Positions 44,665-55,810 of a stretch of 64,000 bases of DNA are shown one piece after another. Position 1 is the first letter of the stretch. Each line of letters begins with the position of its first letter. The notes below the pieces were generated by a model that was given only the letters and a program-made list of their open reading frames with translations, did no database searches and had not been told where the DNA came from. The position numbers and the translations under genes are program-made. This stretch comes from Tanypteryx hageni (lineage: Eukaryota > Arthropoda > Insecta > Odonata > Petaluridae), in assembly GCA_028673005.1 (NCBI GenBank), contig CM054114.1:19458637-19522636 (forward strand), in the 5' to 3' direction.

Positions 44665-44789
44665 TCGATAAGCAAATTTCTACGATAAAAATTAGTCTCC
44701 ATTTCTTTCCTCAGAGAAAGGTACAAATCTCGCTCCAATATTATAATTCTAAGATATTTAATGTGCAAGAGAAAATTACCCTGAACGAT

Positions 44790-45157
44790 GAATTCAGATT
44801 TCCTATATAAATCACATGGGAAGGATAGATCCTGGAATCGAAGTCTCTTCAATCATCGCAACAAAAACCATCCTCGGGAGCTCGCTTCTAGTAGCAAGAG
44901 ATTTCCACCAAGTATGAAAATCGGTGTATTGGTTCAAAAGTTAATAGAGGAGGAAAGACAGACACAACAAAGGGACTATAAGCCTATTTCCATTCTGGAA
45001 CGTAGGCTAAAAACAAGTGTTCGCACAGGCTACGAAATTTCTCGCATCACACATAGGTAAAATACGGTTCCCGCTCAATTCAGAACCGCGTGTAATTGAA
45101 TTTTTTGCGTGTTGGTTAAATGAATGCCACGTTTTTTTTTAACCACGTATTACCAAA
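44790..45157 (+). repeat. Dispersed repeat families B/C, copy 2
   Basis: The left part (about 44800-44970) matches the reverse complement of 55640-55810: TCCTGGAATCGA, a CCTCGGG/CCCGGAGG region, CCAAGT.TGAAAATCGGT and TCAAAAGTTA-like blocks. The right part (45010-45157) matches 17608-17756. The plus frame of 90 codons over it is not similar to any protein I know. Together the three copies suggest one longer parent element. Confidence 0.6.
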
Positions 45158-45642
45158 GCCGCGTTGAAGGCATACGCGTTGGGCAAGGGCTTACCATAAG
45201 TATGCTTGTCTCGAGCTTTTCTTTACTCTAGGAGGGATCCTAAGCGCCGAATCCGTCGCCATAGTGAAGTAAACAACGGTTTCTCTCTTTCTCATAATTC
45301 TCCGTATGTTTTTGACGCTTTCATTATCGCATGAATAAAAATAATGGCATAATAAAAAGAAGCTGTGGAGAACACCGTCTATGAGAAAATGTTCTAATGT
45401 TAATCTGTTCAACACTGCGAACGCCCTTGGAAGCGTTAAATCTCAAAACTCAATTTGCATAATTTTTCCCACTCGAAAGAAGAGGAAAGAGAGAGAGACA
45501 GATAGTAGGAAGAAAAAAATTAAATTTGCATATATTTTTTACTTGTTTACGACGTCGGAAGGCTTCGAAAACTCGAATTTTTCACCCTTTTTTTATAGAT
45601 GTACCTCGCTACCCTCACCTTCACCTCATCCACCTCCTCTCA
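45158..45642. other. No gene recognised
   Basis: The stretch lies between a dispersed repeat and a minisatellite and holds short frames only. Confidence 0.5.
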
Positions 45643-45930
45643 TCCAACAACCCTTATCCACCCACCATTATCCGTCCACCCTCATCCATCCACCCTCATC
45701 CACCCACCCTCATCCACCCACCGACATCCACCCACCCTCATCCACCCACCCTCATCCACCCACCCTCATCCACCCAACCTCATCCACCCAACCTCATCCA
45801 CCCGACCACATTAACCCTCTCATCCACCCAAACTCATCTGCCCCACCTCATCCACCCCCTCATCCACTTCCCCTTACCCACATCCCCTCATCCACCTCCC
45901 CTCATCCATCCCAGCCTCATTCACTCCCTC
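45643..45930. repeat. 14-bp minisatellite CTCATCCACCCACC
   Basis: Units of CTCATCCACCCACC repeat over about 290 bp and degenerate at both ends. Fourteen is not a multiple of three, so several frames stay open as His/Pro/Ser/Leu peptides (up to 228 codons with flanks). These are not genes. Confidence 0.95.
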
Positions 45931-46386
45931 ACTCCCCCGAAATCCCGTCCAATTATAATTTCTCAATCGTTTTCCATATGTTGGGTTTGCTTCTTCCGAG
46001 TCTTCCTGTTTGCGGAAGAAATTTATCGAGGCCTTACTCTAAAAGGAAAGAAAAAGGAGCTACTTGATTTGCGGATGATTAATGGTGAATATAGTGGGTG
46101 AGAATTTATCGAAAGAGGGCTTATTCTTTTTTCCAGAAAATTCTGCCGTGATTAGGTATACATAAGTATATCCGTCAGATATTTTTCGCATCGCGCAGCA
46201 CTCTTGCAAAAAACCCTCACCGTGCTTGACGTGCGAAATTGGCATAGATCGTTCCTCCAGAAAGGGAATCCTTCGTTCAAGGTTTATTTCTTGCTTGCTA
46301 TACCTTTAATGTTTGTGAAAAATTATGCTTAAACAAATCAATTTTATAAGAAAATTTTCTGTTTGTTCGCTGTCGATAAATTGTTG
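45931..46386. other. No gene recognised
   Basis: Nothing recognisable lies between the minisatellite and the 94-bp tandem repeat. Confidence 0.5.
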
Positions 46387-46678
46387 ATAATTTTTAAATA
46401 ACCTTCATGTACCGTATCGTATAAATCTAATTCCAGGGTGTTTTCGATAATTTTTATATTATTATGGCTCAAACCTATGAATAATTTTTAAATGACCTTC
46501 ATGTACCGTATCGTATAAATCTAATTCCAGGGTGTTTTCGATAATTTTTATATTATTATGGCTCAAACCTATGAATAATTTTTAAATGACCTTCATGTAC
46601 CGTATCGTATAAATCTAATTCCAGGGTGTTTTCGATAATTTTTATATTATTATGGCTCAAACCTATGAATAATTTTTT
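46387..46678. repeat. Three 94-bp tandem units
   Basis: ATAATTTTTAAAT begins at 46387, 46481 and 46575, exactly 94 bp apart, and a partial fourth start (ATAATTTTTT) stands at 46669. Each unit contains CTTCATGTACCGTATCGTAT, AATTCCAGGGTGTTTTCG and ATTATTATGGCTCAAACC. The copies are nearly identical (one A/G change, AAATAACC versus AAATGACC), so the array is recent or homogenised. Confidence 0.95.
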
Positions 46679-46901
46679 CCGTCGATTTGTCAGCTAAATA
46701 AAAAATTAACAACTAAAAACTGTACCGACTTATGTCAAATTAATGTAGGGGCGAGTGGTTTTAATACGTTAATCTTGGTAACATCAATTGTTAAGATCTG
46801 ATTCATCGTAAATCATCGGCCATTAATGCGTTTATCAAAAATTGCAGTCGTATTTTTAAGCATAGCACGCATAAATTTTGTGTCAACTGACAGTATATTG
46901 A
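46679..46901. other. No gene recognised
   Basis: A short AT-rich interval before the LINE target duplication. Confidence 0.5.
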
Positions 46902-48466
46902 AGTATAGTATAGTGAAGAATATTATAGCATAATATCATCATCATAGGTAGTTTGCCCGTAGACAGGTCCGTGATTATTCATGGTTTAACTTGGTTCTCC
47001 AAATACTCCTATTTTCCGCTATCCTCTTTATATCTTCATAACTCTCTTTCCCTTTCAAGTCGTCTGTGAGCTGAAACATTTTCCTATCTCTTTCCCTTTT
47101 TCCATGTAGTTTTCCTTCTAACACGTCTTTAATCATACTCTCTCTTCTCAGGTAATGTCCAAACCAGTTTGCCTTCCTCTTTCTAATAGTATGTATAATC
47201 ATTCGCTTCTCTCCTACTCTTCGTAGCACTTCATCGATTTTCATCTTATCTGTCATTTTATCTTCAGCATTCTCCTCCAAGTCCACATTTAAAAGCTTTC
47301 CAAGTATTTGATGTCATTTTTCCTTAGCGTCCATGTTTCTGCCCCGTACTAAGGCATACTCCATACATAGCAATTATGAGCTTCTTGTGGATATCTTCCC
47401 TTATATTCCCCGTAAGTAGGTGTTTCTTTCTTCTGAAAGCTGCTTTTGCTTTTCCTATTCTAGTCCTGATCTGATCCGTACATTTTGCTTCTCTTGTTAT
47501 GATGCTTCCAAGGTATTTATAGTCTGAAACATCTTCTAAAAGCTTTCCTCCAATACCTATGTTCAGATTCTCTTCTTTGCCCGATATTCGAATGACCTTG
47601 GATTATTCTGTATTTGCATCCCGTATTTTCTACCTGTTATTACTAGTCTATTTATCATTTTCTGGAGTTCCTCTTCCTTTCTTGCTAAAAGTACTTGATC
47701 ATCCGCGTATTTTACTGTTCTTATAATCCTTCCTTCAATTTTGAAATCTTCTGTGCCTTCTAAAGCTTCTTGCATTAGCCTTTCTATTGAATAGGGTCGG
47801 CGACAGGCAGTTGCCCTGTCTTACTCCTCTACCGATATTTACTCCGCAGATGTCCGCATTCTCCAACCTGACCTTTACAACTTGATTCACATATAGATTC
47901 CTGATCGATCTCCTGTATTTCCAGTCGTCACCTATATCCTTTAATATCTTCATTAACATTACCCAATTTACTCTATAAAAGGCCTTCTGCCAGTCTACGA
48001 AACACACGCAGATACTACCTCTATAGTATCTCTAGTTCCTCGTCCTTTTCTGAAACCGAATTGATCTTCCCCTAGCATTTCTTCTGCCTTTTTCTCCAAC
48101 CTTTTATTAAGAATTGTCATGATGATCTTTGAAGTGTGTGACAGAAGGCTTATCATTCTGTAGTATTTACACTACATTGCCTTTGGCTTCTTTTTTAGAG
48201 GGATCATTGTTACTTCTAGGAAATCCCGATCCCACTCTCCAGTGTCGTAAATCTTATTAATTAATTTCGTTATCGCTTTTAGTCCTTCTGATCTCATGAC
48301 TTTGTACCTTAGCCGGTATTCCATCGCCGCCTGTGGCTTTCCCTTTCTTTAGGTCCACTATCGCTTTTTCTACTTCGCTCTCCATAATACTTGGTCCTAA
48401 GTTGTCTTCTTTAATGTTTTCCTCATCTTTCAGTTCTATTTTTGCCGACAGTATAGTATAGTGAAG
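46902..48466 (-). mobile_element. 5'-truncated LINE with 17-bp target duplication
   Basis: The insert is 46919-48449 on the minus strand. It is bounded by the direct repeat AGTATAGTATAGTGAAG at 46902-46918 and 48450-48466. Its 3' end, near 46919-46955, carries an ATGATGATGAT tail after the ORF stop, and its 5' end is cut within the region before the reverse transcriptase. A long target duplication with 5' truncation is the mark of target-primed reverse transcription. The protein resembles the endonuclease/reverse transcriptase LINEs common in insects and ticks; the clade (RTE-like or I-like) is not settled here. Confidence 0.88.
46975..48449 (-). pseudogene. LINE reverse transcriptase, broken
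   Basis: Read from 48449 leftward: ENIKEDNLGPSIMESEVEKA, IVDLKKGKATGGDGIPA, then in another frame YRMISLLSHTSKIIMTIL and EDQFGFRKGRGTRD. CFVDWQKAFYRVNWVMLMKI follows (motif A, catalytic D in FVD), then GVNIGRGVRQGNCLSPTLFN (motif B) and KYADDQVLLARKEEELQ (motif C, YADD at about 47698-47714). The C-terminal region has RKRKANWFGHYLRRESMIKD and RERDRKMFQLTDDLKGKES and stops at 46975. Several frameshifts and stops (for example between motifs B and C) make it a pseudogene. The three catalytic Asp codons of the reverse transcriptase are still readable. Confidence 0.88.
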
Positions 48467-51400
48467 TATATATAGTGTTTTGAGGCCCTGGACGCACATT
48501 CAATGGTTTTCTTTCCCTCAAAAACCATAACCTTGCTCCATGAATGGGCCGTGGTTAATATAACCCACAATTTAACGCGCGTTTTTGTGGGAGACTAATA
48601 ATTTTCTTTTATTTTGAGCATTCAAGTTTGAAATCCTTTTTAGAGAGAGCCGGAACGCCTTCGATGAAACCGCTCCTCACCGGAGCCATTAGCGTTTCAA
48701 ATTAAACCTTATTAATTTCTTCAAAAGTTTTAGGAGCTACTGTCTCGCGTTGAAAGCGAGCGTTTTTGAACTTTCTCTGCCCGTTGTGTTAGATCTGCAA
48801 CAGGTATTTAAAAAATGACAAGTCGCCGGCATTCGTTCGATTTATCATTTCGGAGGTAGCGATCCAATTTTCTATGCCGCTGATAAGCGTTATTTTTCAA
48901 TGTTTGCTGACAACTTGGGCTTTACTTTTTATATTTATCGCCCGAATAAGTCTCCAGGGTGTCACCTGGAAACCACGGATGTTGAGGGAGAAGTACTCTG
49001 CCCTGCTTTTTCCGGTCCGAGTTTCCGTAAAATTCCAACTTCGTCTTCCTCCGATTGTTTTTTTGTTTTTTTTTACGCGTACGAAGTGTGTATTGAAAGT
49101 GCTTCAATTTGATTTCAAGATTTTTTTATGAATATGAGCAGTTTTTGATGCCTTCCGGATCCGAAAAGCTTTTTTTTAAATCCTCCTCCTTGTCGCGCGT
49201 ATCTAGGGTCTTAAACGATTCGACAGTATCCTTAAAAAATCTCGTATTGAAATTGAATCATTGTTGAAATGAAGTCATCGGCGCAACAGTAGCAGGTTCC
49301 TGCCGATGATCACAAAATATCGCTTTATTCAAAAATTTCTTCAATGATTTTAATTTACATTTATCTGTTTAAGAGCTTGATGTTATGTGCAACATATGCC
49401 GTATGTCTGTCCATTAATTATAATGCACTAAAGATTGTCCCGATAAAAACCAACGGGATTGTTACATTCATTTAAATTCACCCAGATAGTGAAGCATTTG
49501 TAACGTAATTCGAACATTCCAACTAATTTTTCGATAAAAATCGTTGTAATTCTCTGTGATGTTAAATAACGGCATCTACATACGTTGCTCTTTTTCTTAC
49601 GACTTGATTTGCCAATCTGTGCCCGTCGCCTTTCCCCTTCGTTATTCCGGTTATTTTCTAGCCTTGCGACTTGATCTGCCAGTCTTTTAGTTCGTTGTTT
49701 GTTGGGTTCAATTGAATGTTTTGGTCTTCTTCTTAGACCTTGATATAACATTGTAAGGCTAGTTTCTTAAACAGAACAAGATTCAATTTTCACATAACAA
49801 TCCATACGGTCAACATATAGCGATTCGTAACCTGTGTTCTTTTTGGAAGGAGTTATGGCTATAATAATCCAAGAGGTTGATTAGCCATAAATACTAACCA
49901 ACAACAACAACAAAATACCGAAATCAAAGAAAAAATGAGATAATTTTACGTGTTACATAGTTTATTTGTCTAATTCTGTAATTATTATAACGTAATTATA
50001 TAGCTACTAGCGTTATTTCCAATCAAAATGAATGAAATGAATATAGTATCAATACATTTTTCCTATAATATTATTTGACTTTAATACCTTTTATTTAACA
50101 AAAAAGAAGAAGTATTTTACTTACAAAACAATAGACTTGATTAATATGATGAAGGACCGGTCGGCAGTCTCTTCATTGAAGTTTATATTAATAAATCTCC
50201 GACAATTAATTTGATTGTGAAATGATATCGAAGAATTTCTTAATTTTGCCTCAAGGCACGCAGACTTGCGTAAATACATATAGTATCTACGTAACTTACA
50301 CTCATTTATAGTTAATTATAATAATAATTTTTATTAATTTATTGGAATTTTCAAGCAACATAAATGTTTTATATGTATGTGAGATTAACGAAGAAAAATA
50401 ATTATATTGCGATTGATTCTGAATAATTGTGTTTACACGACAGTGTTTGCCGTAAGTATATCTGATTTTTTTATATTGTATATATAATAGTTTGTCGTGA
50501 GATGGTCTGTGGAAATCCTCCATAGCTGTCATATTCATTCGTTCCCTCCAATCGTACGTTTTATCTTCGACTTAACAAAGACAATGGATCGTAAGGATAT
50601 AATCTAAGACAGTCATCTGACTTGAAAATTCATACAGTATAGGTTCAATTCCGAAACAAATACAGCAATTTTTAATTTTAAAATTACAATTATGAGGTAG
50701 TTAAATTCCTTGTCGCTTCTCAGCAGCCACTCAGAATCCGGAAAGACAAACCCAAACTTGGCCCATTATAATATTGATGATGATGATGGTATAATTCGGT
50801 AATAGGTAACGTATATTTCTCCAAAGAAAATATTTTTCAGACTAATGTAAGTTTTGTTTCGAATAAGGCGTCCATATCTCTTTCAACTTTAATGTAGCAA
50901 GTATGATTCATCTGTAAAATATCGAGAGAAAGAAGAGTTCAATTTTTAAAGGATCCCTCCATCCCTTTGCTTCAGTTAGTGTTGTTTTCCTTTATCAATC
51001 CCCCTCGCATCTCCAGACAGCTGCCCAATACACATTGTCGTCTTACTGGACCGGAAGCCCCTTTTTTGTGCAGAGCGCCACTTTCACTTTTCTCCAACCC
51101 GTGAACTCCACTATCCTTTCTAAAACTCATGTTTTAACGTGTCCTCGACCCTCCCAGTACTTCCAACTTCTTCCCTTCACTCCGTTGTCCTTTCATTTCT
51201 TCCGTACTAGTGCTTTCTCTCTGTATATTTCTGCCTCCCTCTCTCGCAAATTCCAATTATGCCAACCTTTCTGCGTATCTCTGTAGACGTAACTTACACT
51301 CTTTCTCCCTCATCCTTGTCTCTAGCACTCTTCTCTCCATTGTTCTCCTCTCTCCTTTTCTCCCTTTCTTAACCTCCCATATCTCCGTTCCATTCATTCT

Positions 51401-51480
51401 TTTTTATTCTACTTTAGCGTCCTCGCTAATCTAAGTTCTCGCTTCCATTTTTCTCTTCAATCTCTGCCACCTCTCTCCAC
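48467..51480. other. No gene recognised
   Basis: AT-rich DNA. A small palindrome, TATGGCTA with TTAGCCATA, lies at 49853-49890 ahead of an (AAC)n at about 49900-49913. The minus frame at 49428-49751 is basic but matches no family I know. A short (GAT)n stands near 50776-50788. Confidence 0.5.
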
Positions 51481-52590
51481 CTCCTTTCTTTATTTCCTTT
51501 CTCCACCTCTTTACATGCCATCTCTTTTGACCTCTCTCCGTCTTCTCTCTCCTCTCCATCTTCTCTCTCCATTTTCTCTTTTCTTTTCATCTCTCTCTCT
51601 CTCTCTCTCCCCTCCTCTCTATATCATCTCCATATCTCTTCTCTATCTCTCCTTTTTGTCTCTCCCTCATCTCTATTCTACATCCTCTTTCAATCATCTC
51701 TACCTCTTCTCCCTCTCTTTCCTTCATCACTCCCCCTCCTCTCTCAATACTCTCTTTCTCCATCTTTCGCTCCCTCATCACTCCCACTCTTCTTTCCCTC
51801 ACCACTCATCTCTCCCTCATCACTCCTCTCTCCCTCATCACTCTCTCTCATCACTCCCCCTCATCACTCCCCTTCCTCTCCCTTATCACTCATCTCTCCC
51901 TGATCACTTCCCCTCTCTCCCTCATCACTCCCCCTCCTCTCTCCCTCACCACTCCTCTCTCCCTCATCACTCCTCTTTCCCTCATCTCTCTCCCTCATCA
52001 CTCATCTCTCCCTCATCACTCCCCCTCCTCCCTCATCACTCCCCCTCCTCCCTCATCACTCCCCCTCCTCCCTCATCACTCCTCTCTCCCTCACCACTCA
52101 TCTCTCCCTCACCACTCATCTCTCCCTCGCCACTCATCTCTCCCTCACCACACATCTCTCCCTCACCACTCATCTCTTCATCTTTCTCCATCCATCTCTC
52201 TCTCCCTCCCTCATCACTCCCTCTCCTCTCTCCATCATATCTTTCTCCGTCTTTCTCTCCCTCATCATTCCCATACGCTCTTCCTCATCACTCCCCCTCT
52301 CTCCTTTTTTCATCCGTCTCTTTCCCTCATCATGCTATCCTCTCTCCATCTGTATCCCCCATCTCTCACGCTCTCCCTCATCACTATCCACTTTATCCAT
52401 CATTCTCCCCATGCCCCTTATATCTCATCACTCCTCCGCCTCTCTCCATCCTCTTTCTCCCCATCTCTCTCCCTCAACTCTATCTTCCTTCTTCATCTTT
52501 CTCCATCCCCTCTCTCTTCTTCCCTCATCTTGTTCCACATTTTTCTCCTATTTTCTCCAACGCTCTCGCATTCTCTCTCCTCTTAAATCT
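51481..52590. repeat. 1.1-kb pyrimidine low-complexity tract
   Basis: The tract is dominated by CTCTCTCCCTCATCACTCC units of about 18-20 bp, most regular at 51780-52170. The 437-codon plus frame across it is a repeat translation (Ser/Leu/Pro/His) and not a gene. No LINE tail was found at its borders. Confidence 0.93.
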
Positions 52591-54449
52591 GCTCCGAGAA
52601 AAGTGCTCTCTTGGGATGTGGATACTAGACCCCTCGACACAAGGGGACGCAACCTCTTTTGCCTACCTCCCTGACCTCCCCCTCCCTCCCCCACCTCTTT
52701 TTTCTCCGACATCTTCCTTACTGCCGACCCTTCCTTTCTCTATCTTTGTCTATCTCTCTCTCTCTCTCTCTCTTCCATATTATATCACGGAGTATAGGGA
52801 CGCCTACCACTCTCCGGACTTTTCCTAAACTTCTACTCTTTTCTGGCGACACCCAAATAGGGTGCGTTACAGAGTTATGCGTGTATTGACACGTTACGCT
52901 CGGAAAAGCTTTTGGTCCACCAAAATGAACGGAGAGGTAGAGAGAGAATGTGATAGTGCAAGAGGGGTTAGGAAGAGGGATTGTTTTTTGGAGGAAGGAG
53001 ACAACGGAGGGAAAGGAGAAAGACATTGAGGGACATGAAAGTTTTTAATTTGGCGAGATTGTGACTAGGGCAGTATACTAATCCACCTAAAACAGGAATT
53101 GGAATACCTTTGGCGATACGGGCCGCATTAGCAGTTGCGATCGCTTTGGCTGGCCGCACTGACAGATGTAAATTCTCCGGCGGGCAATACTAGGGTCGAC
53201 ATCAGAAATTATTTGAAAGAATGGAATGCAAAGGGGTCTATCAGTGAAAATCTATAACTAATATTATTATACCGTTAAATCTTCACAATAAAATATTTTC
53301 CGGCCCTAATTTCACCAAAAAATACGAAATGACCTGTATTAAAATTAGCACGGTTCGCATTAGTAATAGCATCGCGGTCCGTATTTTCTCCACCCCCTGA
53401 CCCAACCCAACCCATTGTCGAATATAATAAGTAATATAATGCACGTGATGAAGCAAAAGTGACTCAAGTGAAGGTGCACTGGGGACATTGACGTAGCTAT
53501 ACCGTAAAGAAAAAATCGATAGAAAAATACACAAGAAGAATAGGTTTGTGAAAAATCTACAAGTCCTACAGATTGAGAATAATACGAAAGTAAATTGAAC
53601 ATGGTTCGAACGTGATAAAATACTCGATAAATACGAAAGAAAACAAAGCGGTAAAGCTGTAAAGACACGTTCATAATTGATGGCATGCTGATATTTGCGT
53701 GCGCGTGTGTGTGACATTGAGTGGCTGAAAGAGCGAGAAGGACGAAGGTGTTTGAGGGAATGAGATAGGGGGAGCTGGGTTGAATGGAAGGCAGGAAAAG
53801 TGAAAAGCGAGGTGGAAAGGAGAGGGATAGTGAATGAGTCTAATGGAGAGCGAGAGGCTGAAGGAAAAAAAGAGACCTGCTAATAAATGAAATAACGAAG
53901 GGCCATGGAAAGCCTTAGTTAACCGCAATCTGTAGAGTATCGCCTTGTATTGAGCGGAAACGAGGACCCTCGGGATAAATGATTGACAATACTCGGAAAG
54001 TTTCTAAATGTGGACGCGGAAAAGAATGCTGAAATAAAAATCTGATGTGGCCACCACATGGCTTTCTCCATACCGGAAATATTTCTAAAAATTCCAGATA
54101 GGTCAAATGATAATAAATATCTTAAGGAACTGCGAGAAGACATTACAGAGAACAGAAATAAGCTCAAACCGTAGCCTTTTGATATTGCATATAGCCCTGC
54201 AGCTCCAACAATTAAAGAAAATGAAAAGGATCGTCGAGTGTTTCCAATAATCGCCGGTAGATGGTGTGGTTGTCAGCTAAAATATCTCTTCAACAATGCA
54301 TTATATGGGAAAATATTTCGAACAAAGCTTGTAGAAAATTAAATTACCCACAACTGCCATTCCAATACTTTTTACATTTATCAAATATTAAAGCAAATAT
54401 TTCAAAAAACGTGAAAATGACACTCGAGTAAACAGACTTTCGGTTGACC
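52591..54449. other. No gene recognised
   Basis: A purine-rich patch lies at 53720-53880. Minus-strand frames of up to 144 codons (53283-53717) are AT-driven and hydrophobic with no family signature. Nothing else is seen. Confidence 0.5.
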
Positions 54450-54703
54450 GATTTCTACCAAAAACTAATCAGTTCTTTTTCCTTTAACAGAATTTTCAAA
54501 TATAAAATTTCGTTTTGATCTGATTAGTGGTTTTTGAGTTAGAGCCACAAAATTCCGGTCACAGACACCCACATACATCATCGAGAAAATAGTCAAAAGG
54601 TGTTCAGGGAACCTTAAAACATGTATTTCTGTTGGAATCTCGAATTCGATTTTGTTCATGAAAACAATACTTTTCTATAATTCGTATGTGGAGAAATTAA
54701 AAA
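54450..54703 (-). repeat. Dispersed repeat family A, copy 2
   Basis: The reverse complement aligns with 1803-2060. Compare TTCATGAACAAAATCGAATT, CCAACAGAAATACATGTTTT and GAACTGATTAGTTTTTGGT with the blocks of copy 1. It is followed on its right by a LINE remnant (54726). Confidence 0.75.
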
Positions 54704-54725
54704 TATACGGACGACATATAGAACT

Positions 54726-54932
54726 GAAGTATTAAGAATTATACGAGAGACAAGATCGATAAGGCAAATGATAAGAAAGAGGAAGGCAGAGAGGATTGCG
54801 CAATTTCTGAGGGGAGACTCCATCATTAAAGATGTAATTGAAGGATTACTTGAAAGTAAAAGAGGCAGGGAGGGGTTTCAGTTGATAGACGAGTTGCAAA
54901 TGGAAAGGAAGTTGTTGCCGGAAATTGAATAG
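54726..54932 (+). pseudogene. C-terminal remnant of the 46.9-48.4 kb LINE family
   Basis: A 68-codon frame reads EVLRIIRETRSIRQMIRKRK, AERIAQFLRGDSIIKDVIEG and LLESKRGREGFQLIDELQ, ending at TAG 54930-54932. It aligns with DEVLRRVGEKRMIIHTIRKR, KANWFGHYLRRESMIKDVLE and GKLHGKRERDRKMFQLTDDL of the minus-strand LINE at 46975-47286. It is shorter than common search cut-offs, diverged and isolated. No tail or target duplication was found. Confidence 0.7.
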
Positions 54933-55168
54933 CACTGGGTAGAATAGGAGAATGTAAGAGAACCCGGTTTGACATTCAATCACCGGAGCGTTTGTGGGCA
55001 GAACGCTAATGTCAATGAGAGATTGCAGAGTTAAAAAATAAGAGTAAGCGAGTAAGAGAATAGTTGCTGAGAAATTACCAAAGGCGCTTTTTTCTCCGAC
55101 TGTTATCTTTCCATAAGAGTCAAGAATCGCAGATGCGATGTGTTTTTTAGCTGATTTTTCTGATTACT
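54933..55168. other. No feature recognised
   Basis: A short purine-rich then AT-rich interval between the LINE remnant and the hAT-like MITE. Confidence 0.5.
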
Positions 55169-55176
55169 CTCTATTG

Positions 55177-55442
55177 CAGTGGTTCCCAATCTTTTCGTAG
55201 GCGCGGCACCCTTTCAAAGATAAGCAGAATTTCGCGGCACTGCAGTCTTCCAGCAAAGATTTATATAAAGCCTTTGGACATATCCATTTGTTGGTATCAC
55301 ACCATAATCAATTTATTAGAGATGAAATTAATGCCCTAACCTTTAAACATATCCAAATTGATATTTACAAAACTGATTTAATTGCGGCACCCCTAATAGT
55401 CTAATGCGACGCCCCAGTGTGCCGCGGCACCCAGGTTCACTG
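55177..55442. mobile_element. hAT-like MITE
   Basis: It begins CAGTGGTTCCCAATCTTTTC and ends GGCACCCAGGTTCACTG. The CAGTG...CACTG termini and internal GCGGCACC motifs near both ends are typical of hAT MITEs. The flanking octamers CTCTATTG and TCTAGCAG share only the TCTA core, so the target duplication has decayed or the right end is displaced. It codes for nothing. It is a different family from the MITE at 5991-6304. Confidence 0.6.
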
Positions 55443-55599
55443 TCTAGCAGCTGATGGTAGATACACCACATTTTGACCATGTCTAGCTCTTGTATAGACC
55501 AACCAATATTGAAACTTTTTATTCTCCAGGTTGGAGGATTTGAAATATATTGCCCGTACACACTAATCGACGGACAGAAAAGTCGAATGGCGTTTTTTA

Positions 55600-55810
55600 G
55601 ATTGGTTTTCAAAGGAAATGGTTCTGTCTGTGTATGTGTCCCCCACTAACAACTTTTGCATCAATGGACCGATTTTCATGAAACTTGGTGTGAGGCTCGT
55701 GCTGCCAGGGCCCACCTCCGGGCTATATTTTATTCGGCGAAGATTAAAGTCCCAGGATCGATTCCAGGAACGTTTTCCCCATATTTGTTTTACATAGAAA
55801 GTCTCAAATC
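55600..55810 (-). repeat. Dispersed repeat family C, inverted copy
   Basis: The reverse complement matches 44800-44970 (TCCTGGAATCGATCCTGGGA, CCAAGTTTCATGAAAATCGG, TGCAAAAGTTG). The pattern of 'accession of ATGAAAATCGGT.CATTGAT..AAAAGTT' recurs widely in arthropod interspersed repeats, but I cannot name the parent family. Confidence 0.6.

Noticed and set aside
51515..52828. 437-codon open frame, the longest in the window outside LINEs
   Set aside because: It lies over a pyrimidine low-complexity tract, is composed almost only of Ser/Leu/Pro/His/Phe, and has no domain.
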